A DNA stretch of 64,000 nucleotides. Origin: Pagrus major. Its lineage: Eukaryota > Chordata > Actinopteri > Spariformes > Sparidae. Where the stretch lies: contig NC_133223.1 of the NCBI RefSeq assembly GCF_040436345.1, positions 26,692,910 to 26,756,909 on the forward strand. Reading direction: 5' to 3'. The first letter of the stretch is position 1, and every line of letters starts with the position of its first letter. Under the pieces are notes generated by a model, which was not told where the DNA came from, made no database searches, and saw only the letters and a list, made by a program, of their open reading frames with translations. Of this stretch, positions 22,715-34,020 are shown piece after piece. Both the position numbers and the translations under genes were made by a program.

Positions 22715-23172
22715 CTGAAAAGCTCTGAGCTGAGACTACATGCCCGTGAGCTGTTGTTAAATTTTAATGGTGCGGTTGAGTTTCGGGGCTAATGCACGGG
22801 ATGCAAATGAAAGCTGGAATCAGGTACACAACAGCTGATTTCCATCCAGTTTCTGGTTGTGGTGTCATGGCGGAGGAGGAAGTGAAAGTTGTGCAGTTGC
22901 TTAAGACAAAAGTGAGAAAACGTTCTGTGCTTCAGACTTACTGCGTGATCCCGTGATGACTTTTAATTACAATGTTTCAGGTCAGAATGTGCAACTGCTG
23001 AAACTAACATTACAGATATTTTGTAATCAGGTGGTTTCCATTAACATGGAACCTTTTTTTATTCTGATGCCAAATTAATATGGTGTTGAGATGGAAGTGT
23101 AGTGGGGTGGAGCAGCCTTTAACAGCCTTTTACATAAAATTATGTGTGAGCAGCACACTGCACACTCATTTT

Positions 23173-24117
23173 AAAGGAACAGTTTACACAAAAAAAGGCT
23201 TTATCCACTCACACCCATGCCGATGGAAAGTCAGGTGAAGTTTCGTACAAAACATTTCTGGAGCTTCACAGCAAAACAGTGTTGCATCATTTTCCTAAAC
23301 AACTAAAGTATATGGGGAGAAAAAAAACATAAAATGTGAAATATTAATTTAGGTGGGACTGCGGGATATAATGTGTACAAGAACCAAAGCATGAAGTGAT
23401 ACAGTATGTAGATTAACAACATTTATTTCAGAGTATTTGCCTATTGTATATTGCACTGATAGCAGGGCAGCCTACTGGTTTTGTTTACTGTTGCTTGGCA
23501 ACATGTGAAATTTTCGAAAAATAAGGTGACGTAGGCGAGCTGCAACTTTATGTCTTCATTCAATGCTGCAATAAATTCCCTAATAATGTTGCAGCAATGT
23601 CAAACCTCGAGTTATGGTGTCTGCTACTTGCTAAACATCTGCACGTTCGTCTATTGCTGATAACTGTAACTGTTACAGCGCTATCGTGTCCAGGGCCAGT
23701 GGCTAGACCAGCTGGTTTTGGTTTAGAGGTGCAGGAGGGTGGAGGGGGCATCCGGGTTTTCCGTAGACGGCTCTTTTCTGACTGCCGTTATCTGTTCCTC
23801 TTTCTTGATGCATGGCCTCTTAAAATTTGTCCTGAGGGCTTTGTTCTGACTTCTTTGCCGTGATGATCTATCACCGATGGCCATTTGAATAGCATAAAGG
23901 CAGCACTCATTAAAACTTTGAACTGATTTTTTCAATTGTTATTTTACATTATAAAAAAGTCCCCATCTACTTCAAGTGTAGATGGGGACTTCATTAGGAC
24001 AATGCTCTAACACTGTTTTGCTGTGAAGCTCCAGACATGTTTTGTGGACTTTCCATCAGCATGTAGGTGAGTAGATAATGACTGAATTGTCATTTTTGGC
24101 TGATTTGTTCCTTTAAC
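23173..24117. mobile_element. fold-back element copy with unrelated 580-bp centre
   Basis: The left arm begins 'aaaggaacagtttacac' and continues 'ccgatggaaagtcaggtgaag', 'aaaacatttctggagc' and 'aacagtgttgca'. The right arm has the complements: 'aacactgttttgctg', 'gctccagacatgttttg', 'ctttccatcagcatgtaggtgag', ending 'gatttgttccttta'. The arms are about 180 bp. The centre (about 23356-23937) does not resemble the other copies and may be a later insertion. Confidence 0.7.
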
Positions 24118-25069
24118 TTCAGTTCAAGTCTAATCTTGTGCTACTTCATCACAGCCGGTTCACTCACAGGAAGTTTTATCTCCACTACTTTTCATTTAAT
24201 GACACAGACTGCTGAAGTAATCACATACCTTTAATAACTGTTGACTGCGACAATAAATCTGAGTATTAAAACTTTTATTAACACATTCCTCAGATCTCTC
24301 TTTCACTACATCTGCAGGGAAGACGACTGGGGATAACACTCCCCTATAGGAATCAGGCATTTTGCAGACGTTTGCAATAGAATAATAGGGGCCATCATGC
24401 TATTTCATTTATGTTCTCGACAGCACATGTTATCCTCACAAACCTTTATCACCGTCTGCTCATTGAGCTCAGCTGACCCATATCTGGCTTGCAGTATTTT
24501 CTCCCATTCTCTTCGTTAAAATATGAAAACACGATTTGACATGCATTTTCATTTTTTATTTATACTTTCATCATATACAAAAATGAATCAGACCAAAATG
24601 GAAAAAAGAAACCATTGGAGAAATTTGGAAATTAGAGATACACACAGAGGGGAAAGATTATTATATAATCTACCCCTGTAGAGTAATAATTTACATTTAA
24701 TATAACCTCGTTCATGTAGAGAGATAATGTTTACAGTATGTAGGACAGTGTCACGTCGTCAGTGCAGTGCCGATTAATCTGGTCGGACTGAAAAATTCAT
24801 CACTTTGCAGCGTATGTGTGTGCACGCATGTGTGTGTGCATATGTATTGTGATCAAGACAGATGGTCTGACCGAAAGAAACAGCTCACTACTGTCTCCAT
24901 GGAAACAGGCAGGAGGCGATGGAAGTGTGTGTCTTTGTATGTGTGTGTGTGTCTGAAGGGGAAAGAGACAGAGAGGATCCCCTTATCCTTTTCTATCCTA
25001 TTCTGAGCTATAAACCTCAAAAAGTGCACAAATATAAGGGAGGATGTTGATTTTCTGTGTTCATGACAT
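24118..25069. other. intergenic, no gene recognised
   Basis: This holds a degenerate TG-rich patch near 24815-24955 and no coding signature. Confidence 0.55.
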
Positions 25070-25584
25070 TTTAAAGGAGATTTATTATGCTTCTTCATTT
25101 TTTCTCTTTTCCTTCAGTGTGTTATATACTGTAGGTTCTTGTGCATGTGAAAAAACCTGAAAGTTAAAAAGCCCAAAGTCCACGCCAACGGGAGCTCTTC
25201 TCTCCCACAGAAAACAGTGCTCATAAAACGCCTCACCAGTAGTCCCACCTTTAATCCTGTGACTTTTTGACATCACTCTACGTCACAGAGTCACACATTA
25301 GCATAATTTATGCCTATACTCACGGTAGAAGTGGAGTTAACTGGAAGCTGAAAATACGACAGAGCCGACTGGAGACACGGTGAGCGGTGCTGGCTCAGGC
25401 ATGTGTGAGCAGACCAATCAGAGCAGACTGGGGTTCTTAAAGAGACAGAGCTTTTTCAGACAGAAGTGCTGCTGTGTGAGAAAACTGATGTGTTTTCTGA
25501 GCATTAAAGCATGCAAGCCTATTATAGTAGTAACCCAAAATACAATTATGAACCTGAAAATGAGCATAATACGCCTCCTTTAAA
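25070..25584. mobile_element. complete 515-bp MITE with TTTTAAAGGAG ends
   Basis: The left end is TTTTAAAGGAGATTTATTATGC. The reverse complement of the right end is TTTTAAAGGAGGCGTATTATGC, an inverted pair of about 22 bp with three mismatches. The interior includes 'gacatcactctacgtcacagagtcac' and 'agcataatttatgcc', which recur in the interrupted copy at 57.3-58.0 kb. No coding capacity was found. Confidence 0.8.
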
Positions 25585-27940
25585 AGATGATTTTGGATCA
25601 GTGACATCTTGCCCGTGCACTCCTTGGTCCTTGGCATTTTAAACCAGCCTGAAGGGATTATATTGAACTTGGTTTGCAGTGACACAACCATCAGAACCTT
25701 TCATTTTATATCGTAAATCAAGACTGAATTGAAAAAAGCTGCATTCTTTCCGATCTTCTTGTAGGATCGAAGATTCATCAGCACACTCGTTCAAGGAGCA
25801 AAGGAGTCCTATTTGCAGAGGTCAACGAGGCTATTTGCTGGACATTGTGTTTTACACATGGATGCATGTGCACATCTGCATTCTGTGTGTCAGTACATCA
25901 ATACTGACACACAGATGTCACTGGTGCTTATTGAGCCATGACACTGAATGCCAATTGCGCTTTTCAAAGTGGACCTGATGGACACTGTAGCCTTTTGATG
26001 TACCATAAGAGAAAATCAACATCGATTTGTCCAGACAGAAATTTTGAACATGATGTGGTTTAGTATAATTGTTCCCATAGACATTGGTCTTCCTGTGCTT
26101 GTTGGTGCAGGGCCGCCAGCAGAAACTGAGCTCCCAGCAGCAGCATCTGAAGAAAAATGAGGAGACACGAAGCAATCAATTCTCAAATTAAGATCCCATC
26201 AACTTGCCGTCCGATCCAGTGGAGTGACCTCTCAATGAAGGAATAAATCAGTAACCCGGTCAATCAGTTCACCACCTCTTGATTGCTTCCTACAAGTCGT
26301 CCAAAGCCAGAATCAATAGATCCTCCTGTCAAACACAGCAAGCGTTTGACTCCCCAATGAACTTACTGGAAAAACTGAAAGAGAATTCACATTTAAAAAC
26401 ACACTGTTAACATCATGTTTAAGCCAAAAAATGGTCAAATTGAAGACAGGTGATGCTTTGGCATATGATTTAAATAAACTGGACAGATCAATCCCTTTCT
26501 CAAGTTGTCAAAAACAAACGTCTCTTGAGATCGTCCTCCTCCTCACCCCGTCTAACATTGCTAACATTATTATTTACCCCAAAAGTCGCCAGGGTGGCTG
26601 TAGACCTAGTTCAGCTACTAGACACCAGTAACCAATAATGTTTTAGAAGTTTATAAAAACTGATTAAAACCGGATTACCAAAATATGATGCAGTTGGAAA
26701 TCATCATTGAGCGTTACTGTACTTTTAATGCAAGGAGAATTAGTACAAATGTGCGTCTTTCCCCTCACCTTTAACACCATTTTTGTGGATCAAAGGTTCC
26801 TCTATTTGGAGCCCTATTTCTGTGTACTTCAAACTGAGCAGGTCTAGGCCTTACCCCTTGATTCATTTATTTACAGACACCCAACATTACCCCCATGGGC
26901 AACGACTTGGCAACAGTGGTGAGAAAAAAACTGCCTTTTAACAGGAAGAAACCTAACTGTAATTTGAAATATTTGTATTCATGTGTTGAAGTGTTTTCTC
27001 CATTTACTGGAATCAGAAATCAAAACTGCTTACTGTGTGGCACTATCAGTTGGAAAATACTGTACTGTATGTCCTGAATTTGACATCTTTGTATATTCTT
27101 TCTTTCTTTTAATAATAATACATGTTTTTTAATGCAGACAATCAAAAGATGTGTGCTCTTTGTGTCTCTAAGTCCACATACTTTTAAATAGAGATTTTCC
27201 TGGAAATCCTGACATACACAGAGAAAGAGCTCACCCATCACCTACCTAATGTCTGGATTATTTAGAAGTAATACTCATATCAAGCTCTCGCTTTCTCATT
27301 TCTATTGAATTATTTACATCTTATCTCCTTCTCTCTCACACACACACTCAAATACGCACACACACACCTCTAACGGTTACTGGTAATGGACTGCTACATC
27401 GTAAACTGTCTTGCCAGTAATGTGGAGAACGTCTGGGTTTTGACTCTCTGAGCATATACTTGCATTGTGTGCACTTATTAAGTACACTATCAAATCGCTC
27501 TTTAAATAATATATCGGTAAAGACGCATCTCATTATATATCAGCATGTTGCACCCTGTCCTCTGTGGCTTCAAGTTGATATTCTGAATAAACTCATCTGC
27601 TCGCAAATAAACTCAGGATTACCAGAGTTTCGAGGAAACTAAAGTAAAAAATAACTTTCCCTTGTTTCATAACCTCTGATACTGTTTACACGAGTTACTG
27701 ACCTGTTACTGAGTGCGTTATGAAATGAGGAATGTGATTGTGTAAAAGTGATTCGTAATCAGTTTTATAACCTGTAAAACAAAGAATCTATGCTGGTATT
27801 TCTTCTGCACACATCTGCTGGTCAACAGTCAGGCTCATGCATATTTACTGTTTTAGCCTACAGCATCATCTGTCCTGATCTATTCTCAATATCTCCAAGC
27901 CCCTCACTCAATCTCTTTACCCTTTGCTCTCAATCATTTT
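25585..27940. other. intergenic, no gene recognised
   Basis: Only short ORFs occur. A perfect 14-bp inverted repeat with a 6-base loop lies at 25882-25915. No recognised repeat family or gene was identified elsewhere in this stretch. Confidence 0.5.
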
Positions 27941-27947
27941 GCACTGC

Positions 27948-27948
<1 letters not shown>

Positions 27949-27976
<28 letters not shown>
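27949..27976. repeat. (AC)14 microsatellite
   Basis: A perfect AC tract of 28 bp follows 'gcactgcc'. Confidence 0.95.
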
Positions 27977-27980
<4 letters not shown>

Positions 27981-28724
27981 TCACCTCCTTCTCTTCCCTT
28001 GATGATCAGATCCTTATCTGCCTCTTTGACCTCCAGCTAAAATGAACCAAGGCTGCCGTGTCACATCCTTTTTTCTCGAGCGTGTTCACCGAGGAGGAAA
28101 GAGCACACGATTGTAAATGAACACACTTTGTGTTTAATGGTGGCTTGGTTTTCACGTGAGGAGTCATTTTTTTGCGTCAAATGCCAGAAAACCACATGTG
28201 CAGGTGTCACGTTTTTTTTTTTCACATTTGAAATGTCAGAATATTAGCATCGGAAAAAATTCAGATTTTGTCTTATCTCTTAAAAAAGACTCTTGAACGC
28301 TTCTCATGACAAGATTTGTATCGCAGGATTAAGAGAAGAAATCTCATAATTACAAGGAAAGTAAATCATAGCTATAAGATTGAAGATTGTGTAATTATGA
28401 TAAGTCATAATTATGTCATACAGATTTCGTAATTATGAGATACAAAAATATGCACACCATGTGAAAAGGTCTGCACTTTATATCTTTCATTTATTTCTTA
28501 CTCTATAATGTGCCTCTGTAAAAGTCAATTCTGCCTATTATGTTAATAGTCTTAATGTATTAAACTTATAATACATGATAATGTATTAGTTGATCTATAT
28601 TTTGTATTAAGAATCTAAAAGTAACCAGTAAATAATGTTGTCAAATAAATGTAGCTGAGGTCAAAGTGCAACACCGACTTCCAACATGTAATGGAGTAGA
28701 AGCTTAAGGTAGGATAAGATGGAT

Positions 28725-29500
28725 ATAGCCAGTGATGGAATGTAACTGAGTACATTTACTCAAGTACTGTACTTGAGTGCAGTTCAAGGTACCTGTATTT
28801 TCTGCTACTTTATACTTCCATGCCACCACATTTTGGAGGCAAATATCACTCCGCTACATTTATTTGATAACTTAAGTTACTAGTTACTTTGCAGATTACA
28901 TACTGTATCAGAGACAGAGTGGTGCATTTTGAAATTACTGACAGTAATAACTACAACTGACAGTATGTAGTACATACATATATATATACATATATATATA
29001 CATCTACTGCCAGAAAATTACTTTTCATACTTAAGTACATTTAATATCAGGTACTTTAAGACTTCAATTGCTATACATATGGATGACTTTCACTTTTACT
29101 TAAGAAATAATTTAACATAATATCTTGATTTTTACTCAAGTATGACATTTGAGTACTTTTTACAACACTGTTATTACTGATGCGTTCATGTGTATGCATC
29201 ATAATGTCACAGCTGGTAAAGATGGGCCTTACTTCAACTACTTTATATCCTGCTGGTTAGCTTAATCCATTTTAATGCAACATAATATATTAGTTGATAT
29301 GCCGTATTTTAGCATTAATAATCTGAAAAAGTAATCAGGAAGTTGTGAAAATAACTGTAACTGAGTAAAAAGTAAAATGTTAAAGTAGAGTTAAAGTAGG
29401 ATGGAAATGCTTGTGTAAAGTACAAGTAGAGTACCTTAAAACTGTACTTAAATTTGGATATCTTCTATGTACTTAGTTACATTATACTCCTATACTACAG
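28725..29500. repeat. ACTCAAGTA-type interspersed repeats
   Basis: The text 'ccagtgatggaatgtaactgagtacatttactcaagtactgtacttgag' begins the tract. Then come 'ctgctactttatacttcc', 'ctccgctacatttatttgataac', 'agttactagttactttgcag', 'tttaatatcaggtactttaagact' and 'gagtactttttacaacactg', blocks also found at 10.6-11.7 and 51.3-52.6 kb. A second partial copy continues to about 29480. An imperfect 'atatatatatacatatatatatac' stretch lies near 28980. Confidence 0.8.
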
Positions 29501-29989
29501 ACACACACTGTATTTTCTTTGATATCATTTTATTTATCTTTTATCTTACTTTTTAACTCTTATAATGACTTGGTGTGTTGTTTTCACTTTGTGTACCTCT
29601 ATATGCTTTTCTGTTATGTTTTCTTTGTGTTTGTGAGGCACTTTGAGCTGCATGTTACGTATGAAAGGTGCTATAAAAAAAAATAACATTTACTATTTGT
29701 TATTTTTAAACATTTACTATTATGTAATAAATCCATTTGACTCCCCTTAAATTAGGCACGGCTAATTTGACAGGACTATCCCTTTAAAGAAGTCCGCTAT
29801 ATCAACAGAGCATGAGAACAGTCCATTCCACTAAAAAGGGGAAACTCTTGTACTGCTTTCGCGGGATTTCACAAATTTAACACTAAATACACAGCATAAA
29901 GGACACCAAACACGTTGATTTCGACTTGCTCTTAAAAACAGACGTCATATTACACTGAAATTCATCATTTAGTGGTTTAACGTCTTCGC

Positions 29990-30219
29990 CAAAAAAACGG
30001 CGCTCACCCCTTTTGGGGCTTTTCTATTTTTAGCATCAGCTGTTGCAATACAAAGATTAGCTACTCAACGTATTGTTTCGCAGATGTGGGGAGCGCACTC
30101 CCGTCTGAGGCGAAAGGGCGGCGGTGGTTTGAAGCCGAGAAAGAGGGAGATGAGGAGGGATATGTCGGTGGCGTGAGGGACGTTTTTTCTTTGTGTTCAC
30201 GACCGCGGAGCTCGTATCG
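29990..30219 (+). promoter_or_regulatory. mras: CpG-rich promoter and non-coding first exon of mras
   Basis: CpG density rises sharply here (aaaaaacggcgctcacc, gggcggcggtgg, gaccgcggagctcgtatcg). The text ...CTCGTATCG|GTGAGTAGC at 30219/30220 is a strong plus-strand donor. The next suitable acceptor is the pyrimidine-rich ...tttctcag at 40249, just before the mras start codon. The first intron would then be about 10 kb. The transcription start is not resolved. Vertebrate MRAS genes do have non-coding 5' exons. Confidence 0.6.
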
Positions 30220-31239
30220 GTGAGTAGCTTGTTTTTTTTTTCTTTCTTTTTTTCCCCCCACCTTTGACAGAGAAGAGGTCGTGAATGCGGGCGTCAGTGA
30301 AGGCAACACCTAGCAGCTAATGTCAAAATGAACTCCTGCTCTTCAGCATCGACAACTTCACTGTAAGCTAGCTCAACTGTCACCGGGGCTGTTGCCACTA
30401 ATGGCAGGCAGCGTCGAGGGAAGTTAGCTCGTTTTTTTTTTTAATTAACGATACGAACGACTTGGGGCTCGTTTGCGGAAATTCATTTTTTTTTTTTTTT
30501 TTGCTGCAAACTTCAAGCGAAGGATGAAGCAACCGAAATCCGTTATTCAGGGGCGGCTGCTGTCGGTTTTCCACACGGCCGCTGTCTGTCTGTCTCTCTC
30601 ACACACAGACAGACAGACAGACACACACACAGGCGGGCCTCTCGCTTTCCTCTGTGTGTCAAAAAATGTTCCGACACAAAAACACATTGCTTTTTTTTGT
30701 CAGAAATACAGCCCACAGCAATATTTTAGCCTAGCACCACAGCTGTATACAGTTGAAACACACACAGTGCTGCTGGTGCTGGTGCTGGTGGTGCTGGTGG
30801 TGTCCAGCTCTGGACACAGAGAACAGAGAGATTCTTCATGAATCAAATCATAGGATGAGATCACTCAGAAGCACCAGTCAGTCTGCAGAGAGAGAGAAAG
30901 AGACACACACACACACTCACACACACCTTAATCACTATTAATAGCAGAGTGAAATCACCAGATAATTTGGCAGTCTGGGGGACAGATCCCCCTTTATCCC
31001 TCCATCTTCCATCATAACTTCATGGAAATGTCAAACCCTGCTGCTACTGATGATGATGATGATGATGGTGATGGAGTTGCATGTGAGGGTAAAATGGTTC
31101 GCTGACTTTTACACGCTGTTTCACAATTTCCCTGAAGTTAATTGTGACCTTTCGACGAGGGGAAATTACCCACTGGATGATTGGTAGATGCTGGGCTCCC
31201 TGTCCAGGAATGTGATCTTTTAAGACGTCATGTGTTTAA

Positions 31240-32750
31240 AGCCTTGAGTGAAAATGAAAAATGAAAATGTAGTCGTTATCTTCTAGGCCTGGGCGATATC
31301 CAAAATTCGATATCACGATATTGTCCTGCCCACATATTGCGAAAGACGATATTGAAGTCTGTTTTCCCTCATGGGACCTTATTTCAGAAAAACTTTGTAT
31401 GGTAGGGAAGTTTTAGTACCTTTTCCGTGCCAAGGCGACAGCCATGTTGGTGTTGGTGACGTGTGTTAAGCGAGACGATGTAGTTCACCGAGCAGATTAA
31501 CACAAAACTGGATGGACAAACTGGAAAAGAAACAGTCTGTCGTAATTAAAGTAAAAACCCATCTAGTTTTGTGTTAAACCGCTCAGTTAGCTACATCGTC
31601 TTGCTTATCATACATCACTAACACCAATATGGCCGCCAACTCGTCACAGAAAGAGTACTTAAAAAGATGAAAATCACAATAAATCTGCAGTTATGTGAAA
31701 TGGTAGTTCGACCATTTTGTGAGTTAGCTTATATACAGGACCAGCTCTACAATTTTTAAGTTACGGGTTTGGTGAGCGTTCAACAAGACCATGTCACTAA
31801 CGCGACTATTGGCTGTGTAGTCTTTATAATTACTTCTTTCCACAGTCTTATATTTCATTAGTTTTATGACAAACTGTGAGACGACACGTAACCTCATTCA
31901 AGTCCCTTGGCTCGCCATTTTCTCTAGCTTTGAAACCCGAAATATGGTCAAATATATGGTGAGCTGGCATTCTTAGAAAGGAAGTCCTCCATGTATGTAT
32001 GTGAAAGCCCTGCATGTAAGCTCAAAGAAGCCATATCATCTCTTTGATATTAAATATTGTGAAAAATATAGCAAATGGCGGCAAATATCACGATGTTCCA
32101 TAATATCTAATATCGGCCCAAGCCTTTATCTACTCATTCCCCATTCGGATTGGAAAGCCGGGGGAAGTTTTGTAGTTCGCAAAACATTTCTGCAGCTTCA
32201 CAGCAAAACAGCGTTGCAGAATTCTCCTAAACACCTGACTAAAAACATAAAATGGCTCCAGACAGCTCCAGTCCATAGATCCCAAATTGATTTGAAAAGA
32301 TGGTATTTACACCCTTGACGCAAGGTTGAGTTCATTCACCCACTTCAGATGGGGTGTGCGTTAACGCTTTTAGCTTACCAGCTACAGTGAAGATTTTAGC
32401 TTTAATAAGTGTGTAAATAATTTCTTTTCAAATCAATTTGGGATCTAGGGTCTTCTGGAGACTTGGGTTATGCTTTATAATGTAAAAAAAACAGCTGTAA
32501 GAAAACATAAAATGGCTCCATACAGCTCGACCAGCATAATCCAAGTCTCCAGAAGCCTCAAAGATCCCAAATTGACTTTAAAGGATGTTATTTACACCCT
32601 TTTTAAGCCAAAGTCTTCACTGTAGCTGCTAAGCTAAAAGTTTCTGAAGTGGGTGCATGAGCTTGACTGCAACCCTAGGGTTGGATAACTTACTTTCAAA
32701 TCAATTTGAGATCTTAGGGCTTCCAGATATACACTATTGATTCATGACAA
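31240..32750. mobile_element. fold-back element interrupted by a hAT-like MITE
   Basis: The outer element starts 'atgaaaatgtagtcgttatc', is interrupted at 31284, and resumes at 32126 with 'ttatctactcattcccc...aacatttctgcagcttcacagcaaaacagcgttgcag'. Its interior blocks (aaaatggctcca, atcccaaattga, ggatcta) recur in both orientations to about 32720, with an extra partial duplication from about 32495. It belongs to the same family as 15240-15895. Confidence 0.7.
31284..32125. mobile_element. hAT-like MITE inserted in the fold-back element
   Basis: The left end is TAGGCCTGGGCGATATCC. The reverse complement of the right end is AGGCTTGGGCCGATATT. Flanking 8-mers ttatcttc (31276-31283) and ttatctac (32126-32133) match at 7 of 8, as expected for a hAT target duplication. 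The 842-bp interior has no transposase. Confidence 0.75.
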
Positions 32751-33467
32751 AACATCATATTTTGGAGTAAAAAGTTCAATATATTCCTCTAAAATGTAGT
32801 GGAGTAGAAGTAGAAAGTAGGGGTTGTGGTAAATTCAAATTCTTACATCATTGCATTTGTTTCTTTCTCCAAAATCTCACTGGAGGATGTTGTACACCAA
32901 CCACATCCTGTGTCCTGGTTGAAATTCCCAAAAAGCCAGACAAAAATGTAAGATTATCAGAATGAATGAATGAAGGTCAGAGTAGGAAATGCCCCCAGCA
33001 AGTCACAGTACATTAGTGAGATGTTTGGGCCGTGTGTGTGAATGGCAGCCTTATCCACAGAGAATTTCTGAAGTATTATGGAGAGCAGTATCATGAAAAA
33101 GACATCAGTTTTATTTATGGCTAAATGGGTTCTCAAACAATGCTGAGAGACCGGAGACTGTGTCAAGTTAGTCATTGGTGATGAGTGACAGTCATGTGAT
33201 CAGCTATACAGCCCTCTGTTAGGCTACGTGCACTTTGTCCTCTCAGCCAAATGTTGCACAGGGTGCTAAAAATCTGGGGAAAATGTGATAAGAGGCGGCT
33301 TACTTTGCTCACCTCATTTTCTGGCATAAATGAACAGAAAACACCGCATTAAAGCAGCCACAAGGAACTTAAATTTCTGTTGATTCTGGCGGCCCCTGTG
33401 GATAAAAGTGGTATAAGCACCACCACCTCTTTTCGCAAAAATCTTGGCTAGGTGTGTAATCGTTTTG

Positions 33468-34020
33468 TTCACCCGTAAATGACAATTTAGTCATTATCTA
33501 CTCACTGCCATGCCGGTGGAAAGTCAGGTGAAGTTTAGTAGTCCACTAAACATTTCTGAAACTTTTCAGCAGACTTGCTTTAAAATGTTTTTAAAACACC
33601 TGGAAAAAACATGTGGCTCTGTACAGCAATCAATCCATGTCTCCCATAGATAGAAATCCCAGATTAATTTGAAAAGACTATGTTTGGGTCAATCTCATGC
33701 ACCGACTTCAGATGCAGTGTATGCCCAGGCTTAAGCTTTGCAGCTGAAGTGAAGATTTCAACTTAAAAAGGGTGTAAATAATGTTTTTTTTAAGTCAGTT
33801 TAGGATCTCATGGCTTCCAGAGACTTGGATTACGCTGGACGAGCTCTATGGAGCCATTATAAATTTTCACATTTAAAAGTCCCCATTCACTTCAGTTGTT
33901 TAAGAGAATGCTGCAATGCTGTTAAACTGTGACTTTTATGGGCTACAAACCTTCATTCAACTTTCACAGGGGTGACTAGATAATGACTGAATTTGTATTT
34001 TTGGGTGAACTTTTCATTTA
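33468..34020. mobile_element. near-complete fold-back element
   Basis: The outer ends are 'ttcacccgtaaatgacaattt' with 'agtcattatcta', and 'tagataatgactgaatttg' with 'gggtgaacttttca', which are inverted to each other. Inner blocks 'aaatcccagattaatttgaaaag' and 'aagtcagtttaggatctcatggc' pair across a short centre. It is the most intact copy of this family in the window. Confidence 0.8.
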
